A stretch of 64,000 bases of DNA, from assembly GCA_012656075.1 (NCBI GenBank), contig JAAKBF010000221.1:620001-684000 (forward strand), in the 5' to 3' direction. Shown one piece after another: positions 35,383 to 46,736 of this stretch (positions are counted from its first letter, which is position 1; each line of letters starts with the position of its first letter). The position numbers and the translations under genes are program-made. The notes below the pieces were generated by a model. The model did no database searches. It was not told the origin of the DNA and saw only the letters and a list, made by a program, of their open reading frames with translations. This DNA is from Phytophthora hibernalis (lineage: Eukaryota; Oomycota; Peronosporomycetes; Peronosporales; Peronosporaceae).

Positions 35383-36632
35383 ATGGCGATTCCAGCACTG
35401 GAGACCGGTTCCGTGGTGCACGTGGCGCACGTGGGTGGCTACTCGTTCCGGGCGCTTCTGGAGCGCGGCCCTCCTCCGGCCCGTTGTTGCTGAGTCTGTG
35501 CAGCATGGAGAGGCCCTACGAGAAGCTGAAAGTGGCGCTCAACGGTCACGTGAGCTGGGCGCTCGCCTCCGCCAAATTCACCGCCTTTTTGATGGAGTTT
35601 GACGCTGCTGAAGAGACCAAGGACGGACAATTCTTGGTGTATTTCAAGTCGCTGGCTCATCAGAAGAAAATCAGTCGCTCGCAGTCCACTGGATGGTACT
35701 TGGGCGTGGGCGGCTCACCGTCCCCGGCGCTGATTGGCGACGCAGGCAAAGGAGACGACAGTTTGTTCCGCTTGACGATTGTGTCCACCCGTGCAGCGTT
35801 TGCACTTGATACGACACGGTCATTGATGAAGCAGTCAAGACACTCGTCGATCTTGAGCGAGTCACAGCGACGATCGTTCATGCACAACGGATATCTCCAG
35901 ATCCGAGGCGCCGTGCCGCTACCGTTGGCCAACGCAGCATTGCGTCGCATCAACCATGACCTCGGTATCCCTGGACGCATGATTGACGGTGGAGTAGAAG
36001 GCAACATCAAATTGGCTGGCAACACGTCGAACAGTGATGCGGTCTTGGATCTCTACTACCTCTCGGACGTCTGCAAGTACGTGGAAGCGCTTGTCGGGGC
36101 CGACCAAGTGGTGCCGCCACAAGGGCACAGATCGCTTTGCGCTTCCCAGAACTAGGTGAGCCACGCGATCCTCTAGGTACAGAGTGGCATACGGACGGCA
36201 TGCGGCAGGGTCGACTGCACCCGTTCACTTTGTTGGCGGGAATCGCTCTCTCGAACGTGCCAGAGCCGCTGTGCGGAAACCTGACTGTCTTCCCTGGATC
36301 GCACGTGTCGCTCCAAAGCCGCCTGACCGCAGATGGTAAACTAAACGGCCATGACGATGAATGCTACAAGGCTGACAGCGTCTGGGGATGGCACACTGCC
36401 CGACCTGGGCACGCCCATGCAGCTCCTTGTCGCCCGTGGCGACCTGGTACTGGCACACCCCAACCTCGCTCATCGTGGAGGCCTAAACTTCTCTCCAGAT
36501 ATCCGCTACCAAGTCTACTTTCGCATCAAGCACAAACAGGTCGTCGAGCTACAGGAACAATGCGCCACTGATCTCTGGGCCGATTTACAGGGGATCAGTC
36601 TCGGCGATACGAATTCTATCAGCCAAGCTTAA
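35383..36632 (+). CDS. Phytanoyl-CoA dioxygenase (PhyH) family protein
   Basis: A 2-oxoglutarate/Fe(II) oxygenase; the substrate cannot be told. The start ATG at 35383 reads MAIPALETGSVVHVAHVGGY. The PhyH part has FMHNGYLQIRGAVPLPLANA, the metal pair His-x-Asp in LGTEWHTDGMRQGRL, GNLTVFPGSHVSLQSRL, and the distal His with 2-oxoglutarate Arg in LAHRGGLNFSPDIRYQVYFR. One-base losses near 35472, 36127 and 36390 shift the frame. Repairing them gives a continuous protein of about 415 residues ending LGDTNSISQA. No intron is evident. The N-terminal 150 residues are unlike standard PhyH and may form an extra domain (WYLGVGGSPSPALIGD). Confidence 0.8.
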
Positions 36633-36746
36633 CGTTTATTATATAGAATCGATCGACACACAGAAGTTTGTGACGTGCAAAACTAAAGCACGAAAGTGAG
36701 GATTGAGAAAAGAGCCCCCACAGGCTCGACTCACAAGTTTGATGCA

Positions 36747-38902
36747 TCATACTACTCGGCCCGAATCCTGCTCGGAAGACACAGGCGGATGCTTCTGCTG
36801 AAACCCGCTGGAGGCGCTGGCTGCGTACACTGACGTTGACGGTGCACCGCTATTCGGGTACACGTTCTCCATGTTGTTGCTGCCAGTTGCAGGGTGGCTG
36901 CTCGTTCGCAACAACGCACTCGACGTGGCAGCGACCTGGGCAGCACTGACCGCGACGCCGCCGGTAGATGCCAAGATGTCTTGAAAGTTCATTTTCGCCG
37001 CCGCGCATCTGCAAACTGGCCCATATCGAGCGTGCGAGATCGACCGTCACGCGGTTGGCCCATGGTGGGGCCGCTACCAGAAGTAACAATCGGTGGCGGT
37101 CGGCTCATCAAACTGCGGCTGGACAGCGACGGCAACGCGCTAGCGCCCTGTTGAGTCTGTGCATCGTTCCCGCTTGAACTGGAAGCAGGGGGCGGATGCA
37201 GATACGGGCTAGAACTGATTGTCATGGATCTCATTCGCGTCACCTCGTGGCCTGGGTAATGCGAGGCGTCCGAGGAGTACTGCGTAAATCGGCTATCATT
37301 TGCCTCTCGACGCGCAGGAGGCGGAGGAAATTGAGGATTTCCAACGGACGGAATAGATGGCCGCATGGAGCTAGAAGCAGTCGGTCGTGGAGGGAACATC
37401 GGGTTACCACTGGTCGGAATGGATCGGCGCTGACCATAGGCTGGTGGAGGCGGGAACGCCGGGTTTCCTGCAGACGGAACCGACGATGCGCGGACAGGGG
37501 TGGCGCCCATTTGCTCGCGAAGACTCGTGACCCACCCGTCCACTTGTGAAACATCAAGGCCCGTGTCCCTTGCAAGCTGCAACCGCTCGGTATCATTCGG
37601 ATACGGATACTCGCGTCGCGCGTTGGCATTAACCCATTCCTGCAGAATCTTGTGCCCACGCGGAGACAGACTGTTTCGCGGCGCACGTCCATCGATGCCA
37701 CGCTCCTGCACACGTTCTCGAATCCGTTCCGCGTCCAGATAATCATCTACGTCTGTTCTCGCAGGAGCCTCCGACATCGAGCGTCCAGCACGTGGGGATA
37801 CATCGACGCGTTCACAGGAAATGCCTGCGGTCGCGCGTATCGATCAAAACTCGCCGCCGCCGCTGCGGGTGAGGCGGGATGCCCAAGCTTCCGGCATCGA
37901 ACGAGTGCCGCACCGTGGGGCGAGGCGCGTAGCTACTCTCAGTGTACTGCTGATTGTGTCCAGAGCCCGGGAACTCGCGCACCGCAGTCTGGTCGAACTC
38001 CATAGCCGACTGCAGCTGGCGCGAGTGCTCACGACGCATCATGGGCTTCCAGATGCGTTTGCGGGCGTTGGTGAACCAATTCGTGAGCTGCTTCATGCTG
38101 ATGCCCGTCTTCTTGAGCAGCATTTGCTTGTCCTGCCATCATCAAACGTCAACAAATATAGACGTTAGGCAACATCAACAGAAGAACCTGTTGACAGTCT
38201 GCATCTCTTCACTCACGTACCTCGTCCGTGGGGTACGGGTGCTTGACGTGCTCGCGGAGAGCATCCAGCCCTTTAGAATAGCTACAGTGTGCGGCGGCAG
38301 CTCGCGTCTCGACTTCTTGGACGGCTGCTGCTCCTTCTTGTCCGCGTCTGGCGTATCGGCGCTTCCATTGGCGCCGGCGTCAGCGGGGCTCGAGGGCTGT
38401 TTGCGTTTCCTGTCGGTGGTGGGGGCGACGTCGCAGAAGCGGGTGCGTTGGCGGAGATAGCTGTGCCTCCGACATTCCTGCGCTGCTGCTGCTGGTCTCC
38501 GAGTCGGGGGGGCCGCGTCGACTGCGGCGGGCGTCCCGTGCGGATATGCGAAGGACTTGACTTGGTCTGCGCTCTGCTGCTGCGCCGTCATCATGTTGGG
38601 GCGGGGGGGAGTGAACTGGTCGGAATGCGCTGCTCTCTGGCGCTGCTCTCACGCGGATCTTTGGGTGCGGACGCCGGGTGGGTGGGTGGGCGATGTCAAC
38701 TGGAGTTTCGAGCCTGGTGTCGCAGCCGTGGGGGTTGCTGCTGGTGGCGTGTTCTCCTGCTTCGGGGCGGACGTTTCGAGGCGACGACTGCGCTTGACTG
38801 CTGATGCCACCCTTGAGCAAGTGTGTGAACCACGCAGCCGAGAATTCCCCAAACGCAGCCAGCTGCCCCGCCAGATTTTTCGCCTGGCTCGAAACCTGTC
38901 AT
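36747..38902 (-). CDS. TALE homeobox protein with a second, divergent homeodomain-like region
   Basis: A nuclear DNA-binding regulator. The first homeodomain spans an 88-bp intron (38133-38220): ELPPHTVAILKGWMLS, EHVKHPYPTDE, then DKQMLLKKTGISMKQLTNWF and TNARKRIWKP, with the three-residue TALE loop PYP and WF-N-R in helix 3. About 100 residues on is a second similar block: SLSPRGHKILQEWVNANARR, EYPYPNDTERLQLARDTGLD, VSQVDGWVTSLREQMG, where WF-N-R has become WVTSLR. The C-terminus is Pro/Ser-rich with repeated GNPxFPPxP. The start is probably MTGFEPGEKSGG at 38902. Frame changes near 38860, 38590, 38245, 37870, 37780 and 36995 are single-base; an added A in AAAA at 36995 joins DARRRK to MNFQDIL. 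Confidence 0.75.
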
Positions 38903-39432
38903 ACTGAGTAGGTTCTTTCGTTTCGAGAGGGTGGGGTGGTCCACGCATATATCCTTTTAACTAGATTCCAGTAAGCTTCCAATGAAAACATGCCTCTGCT
39001 TAGTGTTTTCGGAATAAAAGGCGGATATCGGCTTTGGTAATATCGTAATAGCCGAGTTTCGCTGTCGCATCAGAGCCCGAGTCAACTTGTCAGCGCCCCT
39101 TCCCGCGAGTCACTTGCGCTCAGTATGGGTGCCATCATGGTCAGTCACCTGGGATTTTCCAACGGATGGCCGGCATAGAGTCAAGCGAAGCGCTCGCCTC
39201 AAGTCAGCAGTGCCGACATCACTTGGCCAAGCGCTGCCATCACTCGGCGCGCATTTCACGCATATGTCCGGGAGTCGTCTGGGCATTTCTTGGGCGTAAC
39301 GGCTGATGCAGCACGTGCTCAGGGTGACTCATGGTCGCCACTGATGGATGGCTTCAGTCGCACCTAGTCGGATGTAAGTGCCACACCACATGTACGTAGT
39401 AATCCGATGAATCAACCAAAAGCGCTGCCAAC
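38903..39432. other. Divergent intergenic region, no gene seen
   Basis: 530 bp between the homeobox gene (minus) and the PolX-like gene (plus). It holds short unsupported ORFs only and probably both promoters. Confidence 0.4.
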
Positions 39433-41193
39433 ATGGCTTCGGCGCCGCGACTGGCGATGCATCCGTGGCGCAAGCGCAAGTTCTTCGCGGACTTGGCCCA
39501 GTTGATGGACGAGGATCCGCCAGAGATCCTGCCACTCCAAAGCGCCTTCTTCGGACCCGAACTGCCGGAAGGTGCAGCGTCTTCTGCAGTTGACGACGTT
39601 CTAAACGCGACTCAGACTCGGTTTGTGGCCTCGCACTCGCTCACTGGCGACTCGTTCGACTCTGTCGAGTTCGGTGCGCCGCGCAAGAGGTCCAGTGGGA
39701 TCAGCAGCTTTGGAGCGAGCCAGCAGAGCTCCTCGCACAACGAGTCAATGGCAGACAGCCTGCTCTTCCTGCCTCGCGCCATGAGCAACAGCCAGAAGCG
39801 GCAGCAGCAGCACGTGCGGTTTGAGTTTGATCTGGAGACAAAACGCGCGAGTCTGGAAGCCGAAGGTGGGTCGTTGCCAGTGACGATACTGATAAATAGC
39901 GGGGTGATCTCGGACAAACTGCCGACGTCCGTGCGGCTGGAGCTTGTAGATTACTACGACAACGACCGCATGTGTGAGCTGTCGCCATGCTGGATACGAA
40001 GTGATGGGGCATCTTGCCAGATGCATCAGGGAGCTATCCGCCGACCAATGCTGCTGTTCTGCCTGCAGGCACTGGATGAGTTTATTGCATGGAATGAATG
40101 GCAAGGTCAGCAACGCTGGCGTGTTCAAGCGTGCAAACTCGCTCGACGAGTGTTCACAGCAATGTGGGAGATGGACGTGCTGGGCACTGCGGTGTCCGAC
40201 CGAGATATCGTGTTGACGGACTGCGTGGCGAAGAGGACAACTGAAGTAGGAGTGGCGCTAGATGTCTGGCGCATAATCGTTCGGTACTGGGACAAATACA
40301 GGCAGAATTATCTTCACCAGCAAGAGCTGTACTTTACCGGTGCACCTGAAGGCAGCTCGACGGAGGCAGCATCCAAATGGGACCAAGTACGTGGCTTGCT
40401 CCACATCTACGGAATGAAGTCGAGTCAAGCGTTGCGCCTCGTAGAGCAGCAAGGTGCCGACCAACTCGATGCGTGCACGCTTATAAACATGCAGCTTCGT
40501 AGTGGAACGCAGGGACCCTCTTCCATCGATCAACTGCGTGTTGGCCTGGAGTATCTAGGCTGTGAGCATGCTAATTCGCCCGGCAAAGCAGGAGTCACTG
40601 CATCGGTGGCCCAACGACCGATGATCAGTCAGCACGACGGTAAAACGGCATTCAATGCCATTCTCATTCATCTGAAGAAGTGGAATGAAGACGTTCAAGT
40701 GTTTCCCTGTGGCTCTTTCTCTCGTGGCGCTGCTTTCATATCGGTGCTTGACGTCCTCGTGGCAGTTCCTGCTGAGAGCGATTTGACAAGTGCAGACGCC
40801 GAAGCAGACGAGAATTTTTTCCAAGATGTGGTGACGGCCCTCGTAGCAGCAAAGGTGATTGAGAAAGATGCAATGCACCAGCTTACAAGGACTCGTGGAG
40901 CTTGCACTGTTCCGTTTAAAAACAGCTCGATTCTGCTCGACCTGAAAGTGTACTGCCCACCTAGAAGCTGGCTTGCGCTGCTGTACTTCACCGGTCCCGA
41001 GGACTTTGTTGTGGCGTTTTTCACCGACCTATTGAAGCGATCATTACGAGAGATTACCGATACCTCTTTTGAGTGTATCTATTCCAAAGTAGCAGAAGTT
41101 CTCGGGCAAGACGCCGTTTTCGCTGTCTCGTCGGAGAAGGACCTCTTTGATCTCCTCGATCGAGAGTATTTACAACCAACTGACCGAATCTAG
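39433..41193 (+). CDS. PolX-family (DNA polymerase beta-like) protein, probably catalytically altered
   Basis: A 586-residue intact ORF without introns or shifts. The N-terminal 300 residues are not recognised. From residue about 313, WDQVRGLLHIYGMKSSQALR resembles the helix-hairpin-helix of PolX enzymes, followed by QLRVGLEYLG. The palm reads VFPCGSFSRGAAF then SVLDVLVAVP, aligning to the GSYRRG...GDMDVLLTHP box. The first metal-binding Asp is replaced by Val, while the second Asp stays (LDVLV). The third is in SILLDLKVYCPP. LALLYFTGPEDFVVAFFTD matches the YFTGS-x-xFN region. So the fold is PolX, but one of three metal ligands is gone. It may be a structural pseudo-polymerase in DNA repair; the role is inferred. 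Confidence 0.65.
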   Translation: MASAPRLAMHPWRKRKFFADLAQLMDEDPPEILPLQSAFFGPELPEGAASSAVDDVLNATQTRFVASHSLTGDSFDSVEFGAPRKRSSGISSFGASQQSSSHNESMADSLLFLPRAMSNSQKRQQQHVRFEFDLETKRASLEAEGGSLPVTILINSGVISDKLPTSVRLELVDYYDNDRMCELSPCWIRSDGASCQMHQGAIRRPMLLFCLQALDEFIAWNEWQGQQRWRVQACKLARRVFTAMWEMDVLGTAVSDRDIVLTDCVAKRTTEVGVALDVWRIIVRYWDKYRQNYLHQQELYFTGAPEGSSTEAASKWDQVRGLLHIYGMKSSQALRLVEQQGADQLDACTLINMQLRSGTQGPSSIDQLRVGLEYLGCEHANSPGKAGVTASVAQRPMISQHDGKTAFNAILIHLKKWNEDVQVFPCGSFSRGAAFISVLDVLVAVPAESDLTSADAEADENFFQDVVTALVAAKVIEKDAMHQLTRTRGACTVPFKNSSILLDLKVYCPPRSWLALLYFTGPEDFVVAFFTDLLKRSLREITDTSFECIYSKVAEVLGQDAVFAVSSEKDLFDLLDREYLQPTDRI

Positions 41194-41300
41194 GTTACCT
41201 GTTCAGGTTTGGTTGGACAATCGCAATAGCTCCACAGCTACAGTATTTATTTGATGGATAACGAAAGAGATGAAAACTTCTCGTTGTCGCGTAAGTGTGG

Positions 41301-42280
41301 TTACTTTGGTGGCATGCGGAGAGCACCATCAAGGCGAATCGTTTCACCATTGAGCATCTTGTTGTCAATAATAGAGTGCACCAGCTGAGCGTACTCCTCT
41401 GGATTGCCGAGTCGGCTTGGAAACGGAACACTCTCGCCCAACTGTTGCTGCATCTTTTCGGGGAGCCCAGCCAGCAGCGGAGTCATGAACAGACCTGCAA
41501 AAGAGGGGAGCACACCGTTCAATTAGAACAAGAGAAATTGGACCGTATCTCCATGGTCTGTTGTACCTGGTGCAATGGTGTTCACACGAATGCCGTACGA
41601 GGCGAGATCTCTGGCAAGAGGCAACGTCATTCCGACAATCGCGCCCTTGCTGGCAGCGTACGCCGCTTGCCCAATTTGTCCGTCATACGCGGCAATGCTG
41701 GCAGTGTTGATGATAACACCACGCTCCCCACCAGTCCCAGGTCTCGTTTTAGCCATGCTACGTGGAAAGACAAAGTGAGATATCTCGCAACATCCAAACA
41801 GGGCTCTCAGCTCGCCCTTACCGCTCAGCTGCAAGTCGTGCGACGTTGAAGGAACCAACGGCGTTGACGTTGATCGTTTGCTGGAACTGGAAAAGTTGGT
41901 GCACGCCCTTCTTGCTCAGAGTCTTGATCGCGAAAGCGATGCCCGCGCAGTTGACGACGGTGTTCACCGGCTCCCCGAAGGAGGACTCGGCCAGATCCAG
42001 CGCCGCCACCACGTCGTCCTCGTTCGTCACCTGCTCAAATGACGTTGCATCTACAGTAAGCCCACAGTACATTTGTAGAATAGCGACGACAGCCAGAACA
42101 CACGTCCGTGGGGCTGAAATGGCACGAGACGCCAAGTTCCCTGGCCACCTCGACGCCGTCGCTGTTCGGGAGATCGCACAAGATCACACGCGCCCCGTTC
42201 TGCACGAATCGAGTAGCTGTCGCCCTCCCCAGACCGGAGGCGGCACCCGTAACGACGGCAATACGCGAGGAAAGAGCCAT
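41301..42280 (-). CDS. Short-chain dehydrogenase, 3-hydroxyacyl-CoA dehydrogenase type 2 (HSD17B10-like)
   Basis: An NAD-dependent SDR of mitochondria, oxidising short 3-hydroxyacyl-CoAs in fatty acid and isoleucine breakdown. Four exons. The start MALSSRIAVVTGAASGLGRA (42280) holds the Rossmann TGxxxGxG. Then come VVNCAGIAFAIKTLSKKG (NAG-type motif), VIINTASIAAYDGQIGQAAY (catalytic Ser and Tyr) with ASKGAIVGMTLPLARDLASY, IRVNTIAPG, LFMTPLLAGLPEKMQQQL and the C-terminus NGETIRLDGALRMPPK. Introns of about 50-75 bp have GT/AG ends; the first junction near 42110 is one base out of phase. Family members also serve in mitochondrial RNase P, but nothing here shows that role. It is divergent from ALG6. 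Confidence 0.85.
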
Positions 42281-42442
42281 AGCAGATTTGAAACAGAGTG
42301 CGTTCGGGAATGGCGAATCCTCGTGCAGCAGATCCGTTGCCGCCGGTTGAAGTTGAAAACAACGTGGACCACACCTCAAATTTCTGGATTAGTGACTATG
42401 TCATTAATGCGAGTATTGCAACACGTCACCTTCGAAGGCATC
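42281..42442. promoter_or_regulatory. Shared divergent promoter of the SDR and ALG6 genes
   Basis: 162 bp between opposite start codons. No specific motif is assigned. Assigned by position only. Confidence 0.35.
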
Positions 42443-44466
42443 ATGAGCGCAGACGCCGAGGCTTCGCTGCTGCAGCGAGGCTTGCAGTTTCTGGAGGAGA
42501 ACGACGAGAAAAGGGCGGGTGCATGGCTTGTGTGGATATTGCTGGTTCTTATACGATGGCTGGTAGGTCTCCACTCGTACTCGGGCGAGCACACACCGCC
42601 CATGTTCGGAGACTACGAGGCGCAACGCCACTGGATGGAGTTGACGATCAACCTGCCTGTCTCCGACTGGTATTTCAACACTACGTCCAACGAACTGCTG
42701 TACTGGGGGATGGACTACCCGCCTCTCACGGCATATGTCTCGTACCTCTTCGGGCGCGCCGCGGAACTCATGGAGCCCGCTATGGTGGAGCTCACGAGCT
42801 CGAGAGGCTACGAATCGGCAACGAGCAAGGTGTTCATGCGAACGTCAGTGGTGCTGTGTGACGTTGCTCTGTTTATTCCGTCGATCTACTGTGTGGCACG
42901 AGCAGTTTACGGCAGCCAACAGTGGACGCGACGTACAGCATTTCTACTGCTGATTTTGCTGCAGCCTGCAGTCCTACTTGTTGACCATGGCCACTTCCAG
43001 GTACGGAACCTGGTCTAACGTTACTGTAGATTGTCCACCTGACATTATATCTTGATTTCTATTGCTGCTGACAGTACAATAATGTGTGCCTGGGATTTAC
43101 GGCACTGGGCGTTGCGTTCATCCTGCAAGGACATGAATTCCTTGGCAGTTTTTTCTACTGTCTCGCACTGAATTTCAAGCAAATGGCGCTCTATTACGCC
43201 CCGGCATTCGGTGTATTTCTTCTTGCGCGTTGCATCTACCGGAAGATGTGTATCCTTCATCTTATTAAGCTTGCGGTCGCGGTCATTGCCACGTTTGCTT
43301 TGATGTGGTTCCCATTTTGTGCGTTTCCATCGGCTGGAGAAACTTGCACATCTACACTGACACAAGGTGCGTTACTCTCTCGCTTGCGACTGTTGCAACA
43401 AAGGCTGACGGGTGCGTTGACGTCTAGTCGTGCATCGTATCTTCCCGTTTGGGCGGGGTCTTTTTGAGGACAAGGTGGCAAACTTCTGGTGCATCGCCGA
43501 CTTCGCGCTTAAAATCCGGCGGCATGTGACCCCGCACTGCAGATGCGTTTATGGTAGGGTGGGGTGATATGTTTACATTGTTTGGCTACCTCGAAGTACG
43601 TTGCAATCACTGACGGCTGTGTGTGTTTGCGCAGCACTGTGATGACCTTCGTCGGGTTTACTCCATCGGTCATTGACCTACTGCGACGAAAGCCCACGAA
43701 TCTGCGGTTTGTGCTGTCTCTGGCAATTTGCTCGTTGTCATTTTTCCTGTTTTCTTTCCAAGGTAAGGAAATTTATGCAGTCCCAGTGAAGCGTGTTTTG
43801 TATATTGACATCGATTCTTGCAGTCCACGAGAAGACTATCTTGTTGCCTCTGCTGCCGATCTCTTTCCTGTTTGCGCATAATGCGCTTCTCTCAGGATGG
43901 TTCAGCGTGCTATCAACGTTTAGGTTTGATTGTCACTATACCACGATGCGTGGTACTTCAAAGTAGTTGCTTGCTCACTTAATGCTTTGTATTTTGTGCA
44001 GCATGTACTTCCTTCTGAAGAAGGATGACTTGGTCCTTCCGTACATTGTGTTACAGCTCGCGTACACAAGTGTTGCAGTGGCCCCGTTCTTTACGTCGGG
44101 AACTGCGAAGCACCTACATGTCCAGCAATCTGGAATTGCACCTGGCTACCAACAAGACGGAAGTGCTCATCCGCTTTTCCGGGCTTATGTCATGGTAGGG
44201 TTTCTCTGTAAAGGGGATGGTGCTGAGAATACCAATATCTAACCGAGTTTGCGCGTTCTCGACAAAAGTTTTCCTTGCTAGGAATCGTAGCCATCCACGC
44301 GGCGCAAGTTTGGGTCACCCCACCAACGAAATACCCGCACATCCACGACTACGTCTTCGGAGCGTATTCGTGCGGTCACTTCTTGTTGGTTCTCGTCTAC
44401 TTGACGTTCTGGCAGTGGACTGCGGATTCTAAAAAGACGCAAGACAAGAAGGCCAAGAAAGAGTGA
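42443..44466 (+). CDS. ALG6: Dolichyl-P-Glc:Man9GlcNAc2-PP-dolichol alpha-1,3-glucosyltransferase
   Basis: Adds the first glucose to the N-glycan precursor in the ER lumen. Seven exons by hand: 42443-43000, 43075-43366, 43428-43521, 43635-43762, 43824-43923, 44002-44195 and 44282-44466. Exon 1 has the family signature HSYSGEHTPPMFGDYEAQRH then WME, the catalytic-loop Asp, and WGMDYPPLTAYVSYLFGRA with SSRGYESATSKVFMRT. Later, DHGHFQYNNVCLG, VANFWCIADFALKIRR and VHEKTILLPLLPISFLFAHN follow, a near-exact ALG6 order. About ten membrane segments are expected. The tail KKTQDKKAKKE is lysine-rich, as in ER residents. The fourth intron appears to start GC, and exon 7 needs one more G at 44282. The start at 42443 (MSADAEASLLQRG) was chosen over longer out-of-frame ones. 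Confidence 0.88.
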
Positions 44467-44567
44467 AAGAAGCCAATGCACTCAATGTCTGGTACTATGT
44501 GGTTCGATGATTATTGAGCCCAAAGGCAGATTAAACCAGCTGTGTCAGCAAAGAGTACCTGTTCGCC

Positions 44568-45370
44568 TTACTTGTTGGACTTCAGGAACTTGAGTTGCTT
44601 TTTAATCTCGCCTTCTCATCCTTAAACGCTTGCAGCTGCATACACCAACAAACAATTGAATCAGAAACGCACCACCGAGCCTTACCACCAAATCAATATA
44701 TAGTATACCATCTGACGATCTTCCCCAGATACCGGGACCCGGTTCGCCTTGATGTCAGCAATAAACGCAGCCTCGTTCTCACGAGCTTCAGCCAGAAGCT
44801 TCTCCAGCGACGCCTTCATCTCCGTCGGAGAAACGTCACCATGCGGAATCGGAATATCGGCTGCTCAAGTCACACCAATAAGCAAGAGAATTCTATCACA
44901 AGGCGCCACGGACTACGAACCGTCCATGCTGGGGGGCTCAACGTCCTCCTCCTTCGAATGTTCAGGCGTGACCTTTTCCTCCTTCTTCTGCGTGGTAACA
45001 GTCGGGTATCCGGCCTGCTTGGCACGCCACTGCTCATACTCCTCCAGACTCATGCCGCGGCCCTCTGGCTCCTGGATCGGCAGCCACTTCTTCACGCTCT
45101 CCGGCAACACGTCCGGGTCGTAGTACACGTACGCCACGCCGCTGCAACCCGATCAGCAGCGTTAGTGACATCCCTTTTAAAAACCACGTAGTTTAAATTG
45201 TAACCGCACCCGATGGCCCCAGACAGTCCCAGCAGCGTGAAGAAACTCGAATTGTCTTGGCCGCCGGAGTGCGGGGCCGCTCCGCCATAGCTGAGACGGC
45301 GCAGCGCCGTGTGGCTGAAGCCGATACGGCGGATCTGGCGGGCAAACTGCAGCAGCACATGATTCAACAC
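44568..45370 (-). CDS. Small membrane protein, probably mitochondrial, function unknown
   Basis: Starts MLNHVLLQFARQIRRIGFSH, an Arg-rich amphipathic leader like a mitochondrial transit peptide, then one membrane segment (FFTLLGLSGAIGGVAYVYY) made by joining exons over a roughly 70-bp intron. The soluble part includes LPESVKKWLPIQEPEGRGMS, LEEYEQWRAKQAGYPTV and, in the third exon, ADIPIPHGDVSPTEMKASLE. The last exon has AFKDEKAEIKKQLKFLKSNK after adding one G near 44618. The helical tail suggests an oligomeric inner-membrane factor. No family is recognised. It is head-to-head with NIT2, 219 bp apart. Confidence 0.6.
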
Positions 45371-45589
45371 ACATATCCGCCATTTAGTCCAGCGTCCACC
45401 GTCCTACCCACAGAGGCTGCATCAATGACTTGTCGTGAAGATGCCAGAATGCGGTGATTGTGACACGCGATTAAAGTTGATGTTCCGAACATTAATATCG
45501 GAAGGCTCACTAAAGCAAGCAGGAAGGTGGTGCACATCCTAAGTTAGGACGATGATTGACAAGCGTGGGGATCGGGGATAAAGCCGAGG

Positions 45590-46536
45590 ATGCTTGTTCG
45601 CGCCATCAGATCTCAAGCTCGTCGCCTCCGCTCGCCTCTTGTGTCCTCGCCGCACCTTTCAAGTCCCATGAGCACCGCCGCCCCCAAGTTCAAGCTGGCG
45701 CTTTGCCAGATCGCCGTGGGCGACGACAAGCTCAAGAACATCGCCACGGCCTCTGCCGCCGTGACGGAGGCTGCCAAGAACGCGGCCCAGGTGGTGTCGC
45801 TGCCCGAGTGCTGGAACTCGCCGTACGCCACCACGTCCTTCCCGCAGTACGCAGAGGAAATCCCGGAGAAGAAGGCGCTGTTGAACGAGCAGGACCACCC
45901 GTCCACTTTCGCGCTGTCGCAGCTCGCCGCCAAGCTCCAGATCTACCTGGTGGGCGGCTCCATCCCCGAAAAGGACGCGACCGGCAAGGTCTACAACACG
46001 AGCGTCATCTTCTCGCCCGAGGGGAGATTCTGGGCAAGCACCGCAAGGTGCACCTGTTCGACATCGACGTGCCCGGCAAGATCACGTTCAAGGAGTCTGA
46101 CACGCTGTCCCCTGGCAACAGCATGACGCTCTTCGACACGCCCTACGGCAAGATGGGCGTCGGCATCTGCTACGATATCCGCTTCCCGGAGCTGTCGATG
46201 CTCATGAAGAAGCAGGGTGCCAAGGTTCTGCTCTTCCCGGGCGCCTTCAACCTCACCACGGGCCCGGCGCACTGGGAGCTCCTGCAGCGCGCGCGTGCGG
46301 TGGACAACCAGCTGTACGTGGCGGCAACTTCGCCTGCTCGTGGCCCGGAGGGCGGATACCAGGCATGGGGCCACTCAACGGTCATCTCTCCATGGGGTGA
46401 GGTTGTGGCCACGTGTGGACACGGTGAATCCATTGTGTACGCCGAGGTGAACCTGGAGAACGTGGAGGAAATGCGTCGCAACATCCCCACCTCGAACCAG
46501 ACGCGTTCGGACCTCTACGAGCTCGTGCAGAAATAA
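45590..46536 (+). CDS. NIT2: Omega-amidase NIT2 (nitrilase superfamily)
   Basis: Hydrolyses alpha-ketoglutaramate and alpha-ketosuccinamate formed by glutamine and asparagine transaminases. The first 25 residues (MLVRAIRSQARRLRSPLVSS) look like a mitochondrial leader, with a second Met at the family start (MSTAAPKFKLALCQIAVGD). The catalytic triad is Glu in VSLPECWNSPYATTSFPQY, Lys in GKHRKVHLFDID and Cys in GVGICYDIRFPE. TGPAHWELLQRARAVDNQLY and SPARGPEGGYQAWGHSTVIS also match NIT2. One missing G in GGGG at 46022 puts the N- and C-terminal halves in different frames; with it the protein is about 316 residues, close to usual plus the leader. Confidence 0.9.
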
Positions 46537-46736
46537 GAGTACCGACGTGACAATGGTGCTGTCACCACCTGAAATTACAAGCTTTGTGCTTTTAACGCCG
46601 GGCGGGTACCGGTAGTAAACGGATAGCATCCGGATATGAGTACATGACGTAACTCCGCAGGTAATGCCAACAAAGCCAACAAAAGTGTCATCTCCTACTG
46701 TGCCTACAGCGTGCATGTCGTCAAGGGTGGGAGAGT

